Assembly: GCF_041296385.1 (NCBI RefSeq)
Contig: NC_091023.1
Coordinates: forward strand, 4,588,924 to 4,652,923
DNA from: Aphelocoma coerulescens
Lineage: Eukaryota > Chordata > Aves > Passeriformes > Corvidae
Direction: 5' to 3'
DNA: 64,000 nt
A program made the translations under genes and the position numbers. Below, one piece after another: positions 36,430-49,073 of this stretch; position 1 is the first letter of the stretch, and each line of letters begins with the position of its first letter. The notes beneath the pieces were generated by a model. It was not told the DNA's origin, ran no database searches, and worked only from the letters and a program-made list of their open reading frames with translations.

Positions 36430-36936
36430 AGGCTTTGCGTGCCCTGAGCAGCCTCCCTGGGCACAGCCCCAGGTTCAGTGTGTGGGGTTCAGGGGCACCT
36501 CGCCAGGAGCGGCCGCTCTCCTGTCCCAGGGCACTCGCGGCCCACGGCTGCTCACCAGGGACCCCTCCCAGCCCAGCGCCACTGCTGTGGGGTGTTGTTT
36601 TCCAGTCCCCCCAGCCTCACAGGTGGACATGGGGGCTGTGCTACAGCCATCTCTGGTTCTTTTGCTCCTGGCCGGACACTCTGGATGGACCCTTGACCTG
36701 GTTCATTGCTTGCCGTGCCCACAGCTGTTGATGGATGCTTGGGCGCTGGGCTCAGTCCCTGCGGGACACGAGGGACACTGCCCTGTCAGTGAGGGCTCTG
36801 CCTGTGCTGGGGTCTCCCCTCGCTGCTCCTGGACAAAGATGCCACCATGCTTTCTGTGTTAACTGCACCACCTGCTCCACCACAAGAGAAGACGCCTGGT
36901 TCTCCCCGCGCAGGGCCCGGCTGGGGTATCGGGCAA

Positions 36937-37232
36937 GCGCAGGGCTGTACCGCCGGGCTGCGCTGCCCTCCGCGCAGGGCTGGCTCGGGTTAAAGCGCAG
37001 GGCTGTACCGCCGGGCTGCGCTGCCCTCCGCGCAGGGCTGGCTCGGGTTAAAGCGCAGGGCTGTACCGCCGGGATGCGCTGCTCTCCGCGCAGGGCTGGC
37101 TCGGGTTAAAGCGCAGGGCTGTACCGCCGGGATGCGCTGCTCTCCGCGCAGGGCTGGCTCGGGTTAAAGCGCAGGGCTGGCTCGGGTTAAAGCGCAGGGC
37201 TGCACCGCCGGGCTGCGCTGCTCTCCGCGCAG
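36937..37232 (+). repeat. 58-bp minisatellite
   Basis: Units begin gcgcagggctgtaccgccgg at 36937, 36995, 37053 and 37111, exactly 58 bp apart. A truncated 23-bp unit at 37169 and a further partial one at 37192 follow. Each unit contains gcgcagggctg twice, so the present unit probably arose from a shorter ancestor. Copies differ at single positions. Confidence 0.95.
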
Positions 37233-37255
37233 TGCCCTCAGCAGCGGCTGTGCTG

Positions 37256-37290
37256 CCGTGCCGTGCCGTGCCGTGCCGTGCCGTGCCGTG
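37256..37290 (+). repeat. (CCGTG)7 pentamer microsatellite
   Basis: Seven uninterrupted CCGTG units, just after the 58-bp minisatellite. Confidence 0.95.
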
Positions 37291-37354
37291 CCGCTGCCCG
37301 TCTGCCGCGCTCTGTGCCTCCTCAGACGCTTCCTGCAGGAGCTGAGTAGCTGCT

Positions 37355-37402
37355 CACCTGCCTCCAGGTGACAGGACAGGTTGTCCTGTCCTTTGTCCTG
37401 TC
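37355..37402. repeat. Adjacent short inverted repeats
   Basis: CACCTG (37355-37360) pairs with CAGGTG (37365-37370) over a 4-nt loop. GACAGGACA (37370-37378) pairs with TGTCCTGTC (37382-37390) over a 3-nt loop, and the same right arm recurs at 37394-37402. Confidence 0.8.
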
Positions 37403-40400
37403 GGCAAAGCGCTGCTGCGTTTATTGTTCTATCTGTGTTCCCCAGAACTGTAAAACACTCATGAAAATAAGAGGCTATTGAGTGAAGAGTGTGTTCTTTC
37501 CCTTTGCTTTATTTTCTTTTCTCCATGCGCCTACCATCTTCGTCTTTAGAAAATTGCCTACTTACCTCCCAAAAAAAGTTGCATTCTTTGCTGAATGTCC
37601 CTCTTCAGGAACTTACTCTATATGGAAATTACCCCGTACAGGAAATAATTTACCTTTAACTGTCCTCTTCTTATTTTTAAATTGTTTTCTTGTGGGCTTT
37701 TCCCCCCCAACTCTTACAACAATGAGGCTGGAAACTGCTGACACCCAATAGCTTTGACAAACTGAGTGTCGGCCTGACATGTTCAAAACTGTCTGCTTCT
37801 TGGATGGATAATTCTGGCCAGGGTTACTTCCAGCTGCAGAGGATCTGCAGCCCTAGATTCTGCTTGGGGAAATCAAGGGCATGATGACAAGCCCCAGTAG
37901 GGAGTTTAAATTCATGTGCAATACAACAGTACCTTTTTGAAGATAGTACCAAAATGGTCAGTCTGGTTGGAGTAGCTGACAGTGGAGTTTGGGTTTTTGT
38001 GACCATAGTTATTTTTTCCTGGTGAAATGGTGATTATTTCTTTAACGCTAATCAGAATAGGTTAATTTGTGATGTTAAAAATCAAAGGGATTGGAGGAGG
38101 CTACATTACTTCTATTTCCGAAACAGTGCTATTATGAAGACCAGACCTTCAGGTAGCTGTCTGTTAAAGGATTTTGTGTCTTTTCTAATGCAGCTTTTAT
38201 TGGAGAGAGACTCTCCATAAATAGCAGTCCCGAGTGAGCTGTGGTGGCCATGGCTGACATGGAGAGATGGGGCTGAAGCCTCTGTAATGAGCATGAATGC
38301 CCAGGTTTCCTTGTGTCACACTGACACATAACCAGAGGTGTGCAGAGCTGCAGCACTGCAAGCTCACTCTCTTACTTGCATTGCAACACTTTAGACGTGT
38401 CCCTGTTATAGAAAACCAGGGGAGTGCTCTTAGGACACTTATCATAGAATAAAAACACATCTTCCCACAGATCTTGTCCTGCTTTGAAGGAAATGCAACA
38501 CAAAGCTCAGTCAAGCAGAGAGAGAAATTTGGGAGGAAATGTGGTAATAGTTAAGAATTATGTATTTATATGCTATGCCAGGTACATCTACAATGAATAG
38601 TTAAGGAGCAGCTATTAATTTTGTTCTGCTCCCCAAACCTACCATCAGTTACTGCTTTGAAGATAAGATTTCAGCCTATGGGCTCTGTAATGCTTGAAAC
38701 TCCAATGTATGAGTGCTTTCTAAACATAAATGCTTTTCCTAACATCTTTGGAGTTGATGTTTCATCATTGCTATAAGGTGGATACTGAGAGCAAAAAAGT
38801 TCAAATTTGGATTCTCAGTTTGACTTGTCTTAGACCTGCTTCACTGAGTTACTTCATTTCCCTTCTTAGTTCAGTTTCCAGGTGTGAGTGTGACTCACTG
38901 CTTAAATCAGGCCCAAGAATCTGGATTAGGGCATCTTTTCCAAAATGTTTGAGATCATTTTCTTGTCTGAGTGTAAATGGGAGGTGGCAGGGGCTATTTT
39001 TGAAGGGGATGTCATCTAATTCAAAGCAATGAAAGAGTGAAGTAGTGTGGGCTTGGACTGGGAGGCTGATCATTAGGGACCAGGAGCTCAGGAGGATCTG
39101 GATGCAGTCTTAGTGTCTTGGGCTAGGTATTGAGATAGAGGGATCCAAGGTGTTTCCTGGCCATATGCCTGGCAGAGAAATGAACTGGCAGATTTGTCTC
39201 TTGGGATACAGTCACCTGAAGTTTCACACAGGAGTGCTCTCTTGGACATGAGTGAGCTCCCACAGGGCCAGGGATGGTGAGAGGAGATGCAGCAGTTGCT
39301 GTAGGTGCTGAGAGAAAGATTGCCTTGGCAGCCTCAGCAGCTGGCAAAGTCTGCACTATCTTCTGCAGGCACACAGGCAGGCGTGCAGGGACTGGGCCTT
39401 CTCCTACAGCCACGCCAAGAAGAGCAGGTCAAGTTTGCTTTCCAGAATCTGAAGAGTCCTGCAAGAAAACTAGGTGAAACAATGGGATATGTTCAGTCAG
39501 GGGAGGAAAATAAATACAACTTACAACCGTGGTAGTTGAGGTATGGGTAGGGGTTCTGTGCGGAAGGCAGAGACTTATGATTCACGTTGGCCAACAAGTA
39601 CAGAATGAAATCTGATGGTTTTAGTTAAGAAAATGTAGGTTAAATCTTTAAATCAAACTTAAGATGAGTTTTGTCCAACAGCCAGGCAGTAACATACTCC
39701 ACTGTGTAACTGCAAGGTGGCTGCTGCTGCTCTGCTTCCATAATAGAGAGGATGACAGTGCCAAATGCAGTTGTTAAAGCATTTACTTTCACTGGGCTAT
39801 CAGTTAAACTCATAAAGGTTTGCATGGAAGTACATAAACGTTTGCGTGGAACTTCCACACTAGTGGAAAACCAGAATATCTACTCATCTGTTTATTTAAT
39901 ATACAATGGGTTTGGTTTTTTTTATCCATGTAGGATGCAGTCCTGATGATGGGTGCACCAGAATTCTTTATGTTCCCTGCAGTTGCAACAGTAGAAAGTT
40001 AATTTAAAACAGAAAAACATATGAATGGGAGGGTTGGAATATGGAAGTGCCAGAAGGAAGAGAAATCAGAATGGCAGGTGTGGATGATCTGTGCATTAGC
40101 AGGTTACCACAATCCTGGCACATCCACCTGCAGCTTTTCAAGACACCTCATCAGATAAACAAGGGGCAGCCTGCACAAGGAGCAGTCAACACGTGGGCAA
40201 GACCAGAAAACACTCTTTCAAATACTGGGAGAAGGAGATAAAGGATAATAAATCCTAACAGTGCAGAAAGGTGAGACGGGATGGGTAAACACACCTTGGT
40301 GCTGGCTGCTCCACCTGCACTCATGAATTTTAATGCTTGTGACAAAATTTCTGGACTAGGATTTGTTTTAAAATAAAATATTTTATAAATTATAAATCAA

Positions 40401-43400
40401 AGAAAAATCCATTATTTTTAATCAAATGAGCTCATGCACCGAACTTCGCTACAATGTTATAACACTGTATCCTGAGGAGAAGCTTGCTGACAGCGAAAGG
40501 GAGGGAAGTGCTGACACTGCCTTATCTTGTCCAGCTCTTCAGTGGTGTTTGAACATCTAAACAGCCCAACCGGTGCAATAATGAGCTCTGCCTTTTGCAT
40601 TAGCAGTTTTGAAGAGGGCCAGTAATAGACAGAAACTTACGACCATTTTCACCAGGCATAATACAGGTAAATTACATGAGGAAATACGTGTTTGAATAAG
40701 TTTGTGCTTAGTCCTTGTTTGAGTCCAGAAACAAGACCAGCAGCAAGGTAGTTTTGAATGCTTTTTATATTTCTGTGATGGTGCTATGGCAAGGACACTG
40801 CCAAAGCTCAGGAGCAGAGCTACCTCTGTGGTTTGCTGGGAACAATTTAGAAAAGATCCCTGGGGTTAAATTCAGACCTCCTGCTCCTTCTGTTTTTAGC
40901 AGATCAGGCTGTCACCTGAGAACAAGAAGGAAGGTAAAGAAGCCTGTTGTATTTTTTTTCTTTCTTTCTCTGGAGCCAAGGTCAGGTAACTTGCTGCCAC
41001 TGATAAAGGGAAGGAATATTGGTCACTGGTGGCAGTCACTGGCATCCTACTCAAACACTGGGTTAATGTCAGGCTTCAGCATTATGGAAAGTCAAAACTG
41101 GCTGCAGAAACTGAGTTATCTGTAGGTAATCTCTGCTCTGGGGTCTCTGCCTATATAAATTATGAAAAGGAACTTTAAAATATATGGAGGATTTGACAAT
41201 TCCTGTGCTCTGTTTGTCAGAAGTTGGCCAATGTGCTTTTTTAAGGCAATGACATAAGAATATTTTGTCAATGCTTGTAAGCAAAATGCAAGGAATTGTT
41301 AATTGCAGTGTTTTGATCTTGTTGCTGCTGTTTGAATTGAAAGAAAGAATGGTCTGGGGGTCATGTCTGTCACTCTGCCCTCTAACTAATGTCTCTTTGT
41401 TTTCTCTTTTCTTAATTTTTTCTTTCTCCCTGAATGTTTTAGACATTTCAGAAGCAGGGTAATGTCACAGCAGGGTAGCTAGAGGTTGTAGTCTTAATTC
41501 ATTCGCCCCCATGACAAGGTGAAATGCCTAAAAAAAAGTGTATTTGCCTTTGAGGTGGGAGGGCACCTTGGGCACCTGTGCTGTGGTAGCAGCTTGGGAA
41601 GCCAGGAGAGCTGGCAGAGGGGGAGGGCTTGCCTGCATGGCACACTGCCTGTCCTGGCTGGAGCCCTCAGGGCTGCCCCACTCTTGGTTGTTGGTGTGAG
41701 TGTCCCCAGCACTGCCATGCTGGATCTTCCCATCCTTTTCCATCTATTGAGGTTTTGGAGTCTGACTGGGATCCCCATACCTGGTGCAGCAGCACTTACT
41801 TGCTGCAAAATTTTTAGAACCTGCTAACAGAAACTTTTCTGTGTCCTTTTTTTTTGTATGGACAAGTTATCAGTATTCCCCATAGCAAAGACCTCCAAGC
41901 CAGGTTGCTTCCCTGGGGTGTTGCTGTCCCTCGGGGCCTCACAAGCAGCAGCACGGGGCAGCAGTGGCCCTGGGGAAACAAAACCCCTGTGAGCTGCACC
42001 TTGGGCACATGCAGAGATGTTCTGCTGAAGGTAAAGCTATGTGGATGTCTGCCCCAGGTGAGGATTTGTTCTTTAGTACCTAACAGTTCAGTATGTTTTC
42101 TGGTATGCATGATCAAGTGAACTGATGGAGGAGAAAGCAAAAAAGGGTTTTGTTTCTTTTTTAATCTTGCCCATTGGGTTTCTTCCCATTCCTATTTGAG
42201 GCATGTGAAACAGCACTAGTTTCACAGCCTCATGTGAAGGGGTTGCAACTTCAGGAGCAGGTCAGACTGCTGAACTTCCCAGTCTCAGTTGCTATTTGGG
42301 AGGAACACCTCAGCTCTGAACTTTGCTGCCGACACAAAAGCACATTTCAGTTGGCAACTTGGCATCATTAACCATAAAGTATAACACTGGGCTTGTTGTG
42401 ACAGTTTTAATCAACTTCTCCCTCAAGGTCACCCTTGGCTTCTGAGTTATGGGAGTCCCAAAACCTGTTGTGATTTATTTTGATGAAGATAAGTCAGTCC
42501 ATGTTTTCTGACAGTTTGGCTGTTCTGTGATCTGTAACTACATTGCTTCTAGTACTGAAAATACACTCAGGACAAATACATGTGGATGGACAGCTCAAAT
42601 AATAGCAATCCATCTTAGCAAATGGCATTAGTTCTCTTATTGCTTCTTTCAGCTGACTTGTCCCTTCATAAAAGGAGAGGCTCATTACTCCCACAGGAGG
42701 ATCAGAAAAAAACACTTTTGTCAGAAAACCTGTTAGCTTTCTGGTATAGCACTTAGATGGTTTGGGAAGTGACAAAGGGATTTGTAAAGATTTTTGGGCA
42801 GCTCGAGTAAGAGTGAGGAGGAGGAGCTGGGTGCCTGACCTTGCTCTAGCCACTCAGCCTGAGTGCTATGAAATTCAAACCCATTTATGTCTGCTCATTT
42901 CCCTTGTGTTCCCATTTCCATATGCACATATGGCAGGGATCAGGAGGATGCCTCATGAGGTCAGGGTGACTGCCTTAGGAACGGTACATGGCTTGTATCA
43001 AAATGATTACCAAATGGCTGGTATTAAAATAGCTGAGTGGATGCTGTGGTGACAATCTATGGAGTCTTATGTGTAGATTATAATTGTGGGGGAAGGATGA
43101 AACTGAAGTTTACCCTGCTGCAGTTTTTATGTAGCTGACTGTACCTGTTTGGATACCCAGCATGCTTGATGAGCAGTTCCCTGGGTGGCCTGGGAACTCT
43201 GGAGCTAATCTCTGCAGAGAGGACTTGCCAGACTGCCCACAGACAGGGTGATTGACTGACCTCCCAGCCAGCCTTCAGCAAAGCAACACACAGGAACTCT
43301 GCAGACAGGGCTTTTGGACAGTCCTGGGGATTCTCCCAGTGGGTTCCTGCTGTGCACAAACTGGTAGCTGCTGCTTGTATGCTGGGATGTGCTGGTTAAC

Positions 43401-46400
43401 TTCCTGGGCAGAAAATCCAGGAGCTCTTGAGGATTCTCCCTTTTGGCATCTGCTGTAGAGAGAGGTGTTGACCAAACTGTACAGAGGTAACTTTAAATAT
43501 TCAGACAAAACTGCTCAGTAGGAGTGGTCTTGTAGAACAGTCTTTGTTCATGGTTAAGATAGTTATGAGATGGTTTGTACATAATTTCAGGTAATGAGTG
43601 GATATGGATTGTGCCTATGCTGGAGTAGTCACGTAGGTGTGCTAGTGGGATGTAAGAATTCTCCAGAATGGTTCAGGGAGACTTATCTGGCTGAAGGCAT
43701 CTTTGCAAGGAACTTGCAGTGGAGGCACCCATCAGTACCTGGACAGCAACTGACCATCTGGTCAAGAGGTTTTGTTTTCTAAAGAAGCATTACCCAATGC
43801 AAGCCATACGGATCAGTTAAATTATTTCAGCAAGCACTTGTGTCTGTGTTTATGCAGCAGCATCCATTCAGCACAAGTGGGATGCTTCCATTGAGTTGTT
43901 GCCAGTATCATCCCTTTATTGACTCTTCTTCAAAGAGCTGGAAGAAGGTCTTGATATGTTAGTAAAAGATGTTAGTAATTGTGAAAAGTGGTATGTGTCT
44001 GGTTTCCCAAAACCAAAGTCCATATTGACTGGTACATCTTTCTGGCTGGGATTATTTCCAAGCCAACAGCAGTGTGGGCACTAGTCCTGGGGACAGCGAG
44101 TTGCAAGAGGCAGGAAGTCTGGCAAAGACTCAGGTGCTGCTATGGCTACACCTGCCTGCACATCTGAAAAACACCCAAGCTCTTCAGTGAAAACTACCTA
44201 GGTAACTAGGTTGGTACTCAGTACAAAGTCTGGATTACAGTTTAAAAAAGAATTGGAATGTGTGCTCTCTGTACTGCTATTCCTATAAGCCCTTTACTTA
44301 TAAAACAATTTCAGCTAACCATACCTGGCTGATTCAGGTGGTGTTTCAGGGTTTGAATGAAGTCAACAGCTTGTCTGTGCCTGTTTGTCAGTGGATGAGT
44401 GCAGGCTATTTGCTGTAAGAAGATGGGATTGAAAGAATAGAGGTGATGTAGGCAGACTGCCATCTTTCTCCCATTATCTATATTCACTAAAGCTAAAAAT
44501 ATGTGTTGTTGTTTTCAGTTCTAATATTCAGTATATTCAATGCTTCATGAACCAGCCAGACAAAGTGCTACTTTATTGAAAGTAGGCAAAAGCCCACTTC
44601 AGATAAAGTGCAGCTTAAAACAATTGCCTCTGCCTTAGCATTGGCCATCATGTCTCCTACATTTACCAAAATTCTTCACATTAGAAGATTAAAACTTTAA
44701 GCAGAGGATGACCTTTAATAGACGTGTTTCTGCTTATTGCTCCCACTGAGCTCATCATTCCAAGAGCTTTTCTGTTGATTGCTATGTCCACTCTGAAAGG
44801 GGTCTTCTGAGGCTCTGCTGTTCTGCCTGGACCCTTTAATGAAGGTATTTAATCTTTTTCTGAACTCCTACACACAAATAAAGAAGCAGTAGAATTCACA
44901 CTTTTAACTAACAGGCATGTTTAAGCCAAACAGTCTTACTTTTACAGACAAAATTACTGCCTTTATGAGGGAAAGGAAAAGATTTAAAATTTTTAAGGTT
45001 TTTTTTTTTTTTTGGACTGGTTTACAGAGTGCAACATTGAGAAGCCTTTGCTACCAGTTCTGCAAAGTGTGTTGGAAAGAGCAAGCTCACCTTTGTTGCT
45101 ACATGGCTGGACCAAAGTATTTGGAAAAAGCCGTGCAGGCTCTCAAGAGTGGCCTTTGCATTTTTCTGGGTGCTCCTCCCTGCTCTGTTCAGCTGGACAG
45201 AGTCACCTTGTCAATGGACAGTGGCTGCTTTGTGGAGCTTGGCTGCCCCTGCCATCACTGTGGATATTTGCTACTCTCATCAGAGATTCAGTGGTTTTTG
45301 TCGATATGGGGGGGTTCCTGAGGCAGGAGGCTGTTTTTAGACTGTTGCCCCTGGGGACAAACAGCTGGTGCAGTGCATGGCATGTTCTGCTTGTTTGCAG
45401 AAGTGGTAGCTTGAAATTCAGCCCGCTGTTTTCACAGACAGTGATGTATTAGATTGGTATGAACATATACAGAAGTCTCTTGGCAACCCAAAAACTAGCA
45501 CTTCTAACACTTCTTTTCCGGAATAGTCTTTCTCCAAGCAATATTTTATTGTCCAACTTTTAATAAAGTCTTGTGAAGTAGCAGTAAAGCAGAATATGAA
45601 GGTATTAACTTCACCAGGATATCAAATATGTAAGGAGCAAATTGCAGCTAGCCCAATCCTTCAGTTTGACAGTTAAGCTATATTGTAACAATACGTGCAT
45701 GTGGGCCATTCACATATGGTACTGTGGCTGTAAATTAAACTATATTAAATCTTCAAGCATCCAGTGGGAGATTTTTTCCCATCTCCTCTCTCCTCAATAT
45801 GCAGAGGAGTTTGGTCCAATTAAATCTTCCAGCGCAAGAATTATGAAGGATCCTACTACTGCTTTTTAAAATAGATTTCACTGGGGGTTAGAGCTTCAGG
45901 ATACAGTGTCCTGAAGAATCCCTCTGGCAGTATCTGAAAAGAAACATCAGTGTCACGTTCTTTCTATTTTTAATGCACTTCACTATGGAAACAGATCTAT
46001 GCTTCTCTGCTGTCTGTCCATCTCCCTAGTAATTTTGAACTGTTGGATGACATAAATCAAATGTGACAGAGGTAGAGGTCTTAAAAGATAATTAGCTTCC
46101 TGCAAGTTTTTGTGCAAGTTACTGTCTGGATAGAGACGAAATTCTAATTTATGCATTTATAAACTTAGTCTGCAGCATATGTTGAACCTTTACTGGCTAA
46201 TTTAATGAATTTACAAAGGAAGCAATTTACTTTCCATACTCTAAATATGGGCAATACTGCAGCTGGAGCAAGTCAAAGCTGTTTCTGTAATTTCTAGTGC
46301 TTGAACTGTGTGCTTGTGCTGAAGGAACTTTGATCTGGGCAGAAAAAGCACAGTGACTTTGCTCTTGGTCAGTGCTAAAAGACATTGATTGAGCTTTGGG

Positions 46401-47779
46401 TTTAAGGGATTACTTTTGATTGAAGCTGCTGTACCTAAACTTGTGCTCTGCAGAGCATGATCTCAGTATGGGCACCCTCCCAGGCCGGGGAGTTCTGCTG
46501 GTCAGTGTGCCTGGGGTGCTGTGGGGCAGTTCGGCCAATTTTGTTTCTTTTGTTGCTGTATTTAGGGGTGTAAGCTTGGGCACCACTGTGATGTTGTTGG
46601 ATCATGTGCTGTACACCTCTGCTCACGTCCATTTGTATTCCCTCATGTACCTAGTGCTCACTGCTTTGTTTTGGACCCTCTCTGAGGTAGAACGAACTGC
46701 TTTTGGGGCTTTTTACAATCAAGGTCCCTGTTCTCCCACCCACCCACAATTCTGACCTTGACCACTGCCCTGAGGGTGGATTTCCTGCCCAATTTCTCCT
46801 CCAGACTGTGTCTACATCCAAGTCTAAACTGTGGGATGACTTTCCGATTTTCTAATGCCATCATTTTGATGAGCTTTTAATGACTTAGTAGCCTAACTGC
46901 TGTTTTTAGTGTTGTTAAACCCATTTTTAAGATATTGTTCAGCCCCAGGGTTGCAACAAAGTCTTAAATTGGCTACTTTTACAAGCATTGCCTGGATTTG
47001 CATTTTCTGTTAATGCTTTGCCTGTCTTTTGCGCACACCTGAGTAGAAGAAATCGTAACAGGGGAACATAAAAAAAAATCCAGTTCTCATATTCAACTTG
47101 TCTTACAGCAAGAATAAAGGAATGCTCACTGATGAGAAGGAACATGCTCAAAAAGAGTTTGGGAAACAGTTTTCATGACAGGTAAGTGGTGAGGAGCATT
47201 TTCAGCCCTGGGAAGTCATTAAGGCAAAGTGTGGGCAGGTCTCAATGTCTTAGAGACCAATAGCAGCAGAATAATGTAACATTTCTAGCTGCAGCAGGCA
47301 AATCAAAAGGCAGAGAATGCCAGCACAGAACTGGCACAACTGTTGTGAAGGAGGTCATTGAGTAGTTTAGGGTGGTTAATTTAGTTTTTGTGCTTGTAAA
47401 TGGAAACTGGCAAGAAATGAAAGGTAAAAATTATTTGTTTGACATGATAAGATGAAAAGGATCACATTCCCCCCATATTCCAGCTACTTTTCCCCCTCCA
47501 TTTCTCATTTCCAGCTCTAGTTACTTGCTGTGCTGCACTGCCATCCCAGGAGTTTGAGGGACAAGAACTGGAAGGAATAAGCCACTTTTATGTGATGGAG
47601 GGAAGTGATAATGCAAAGAAAGTACAATCAACTAACAGGTGATGTTTTTGGCACCCCTTTCTCTGACAAACACTTCCCAAACTCCTGCTGCACTGTCTGC
47701 CTCAAGCAGAGAAGTGCTCGATTGCAGGTTTAAGGGAGGTGGGTGGCAAAGGACCCTTTGGCTTTGCAGCCCAGGAAGG

Positions 47780-47832
47780 GCAGTGCTCCTTTCCCTGGGT
47801 GTGTGGCAGTGCTCCTTTCCCTGGGTGTGTGT
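47780..47832 (+). repeat. 26-bp tandem duplication
   Basis: cagtgctcctttccctgggt plus gtgtgg recurs with a period of 26 bp starting at 47781 and 47807. Confidence 0.9.
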
Positions 47833-49020
47833 TTGTGAGCAGGGCTGCAGAGCTGTGCTGAGCCTCTGGAAGGGGGAAAGCAGTCTAGTCCAGCAATGCT
47901 TTAGGAGGTGGGTACCTCTCACAAAGATAATGTTTAGCTTTGTGCCACAGGGGCAGCATTTTGCCAGTGTGGTGTAAGTATCTGTGAAGTTCAGAGCTTC
48001 TCCTGTATAAATTAATTTGTTCTAGAGTTCCAGGGAAGACCCAGGCCTTGATCCTGCAATGTAATTTACTCCTGAAGAGCTTGTGGCAGCATTAGAACCT
48101 GTGCTTTTATAAAACCTCTTTGTCGTTATTGGGAAGGTGTCTTCAAAAAATCTCAACATAGATTGGATAGCTCTTTCAAATAATTGGTTGAATATTAATT
48201 TCTGTGTCTCACTGCAATTATGTTAATTATGGGGAACTCATTAGGCACTAATGTAAATATTAGAACCCCTTCTGTAACATTCACTGTAATTTAATGCTAA
48301 TTCACAGAACTGTTATTGAACTGCTAATAGCCAGGGATGGAATAACACCTCACACAATCAGTGAAGCATTGCAGTTGGGGAAGAGCATGTGTTACAGTCC
48401 ACACACACTTTTGAACACACAGTCATGAGCTGTTGGCAGCCTTCCCATTGCAAATCAAAGGAGACTCAGGGCAAACTGTCAGTGGTTTCTTGGTGTATTG
48501 GCTGACCTGGCCTCTCCTGTCCTCATGACCACCATGAATGCTGGTTCTGTGGCTAAATTACTGCATAACTTTGTATCTCATGTCATCTGCTTGGAAACCC
48601 AGATGTTTATATCTCCTACATAATTTTAAAATCTAGCATGCCAGCAAAGGCAGTTTCCCAATCGTATGTTTGTTTTGTATCCATGCACTTTAGATTTCCT
48701 TGGCATAGGGGTTGCTATTAGTTCTGTTCACATACACAGCTTGCAGTTGTCTTGTTCAGCCTGAAGTCATTTGATAATGCTGGTGCAAGGGGGGATGACC
48801 TAGTTGTTTTTCATGAAATATCCACATCTGTTATTTTGTTAGTCAAGGGGGCAAAAAGGTAGAAATTCAGTCAGTTTGAAATAACTGGGTGAGGGACAAT
48901 AAATTCCAGGCTTTGGAAAATGCTCTATTTTAATAGAAAGCTTTATATTCTGAAGTGACAAAAACCCAACCTGAAATAAGTGCTGACACGAGATCTGGCC
49001 AGAATTTAGGTGCTTAAATT

Positions 49021-49073
49021 GCTGCTCTGAAGAAGTCCACTTAGCTGCTCTGAAGAAGCCCATGTAGCTGCTG
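49021..49073 (+). repeat. 23-bp tandem duplication
   Basis: gctgctctgaagaag recurs at 49021 and 49044 with period 23; a third, truncated start is at 49067. Confidence 0.85.

Larger units (their letters stand above)
36430..37340. other. GC- and CpG-rich block
   Basis: Base composition shifts sharply from the AT-rich surroundings to high GC with many CpGs, densest at 36890-37310. Overlapping open frames on the plus strand (up to about 126 codons) follow from the composition and show no protein family. It could be a CpG island or promoter of an unseen transcript, or simply a GC-rich minisatellite locus. Confidence 0.6.

Noticed and set aside
36435..37109. Overlapping plus-strand frames in the CpG-rich block
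   Set aside because: Explained by high GC and the 58-bp repeat; the period is not a multiple of three and no protein family is visible.
36900..37240. CRISPR-like regular repeats
   Set aside because: The 58-bp units are contiguous without unique spacers; this is a minisatellite in vertebrate-type DNA.
45012..45452. 146-codon plus-strand frame
   Set aside because: No recognisable domain and two other frames are open over the same bases.
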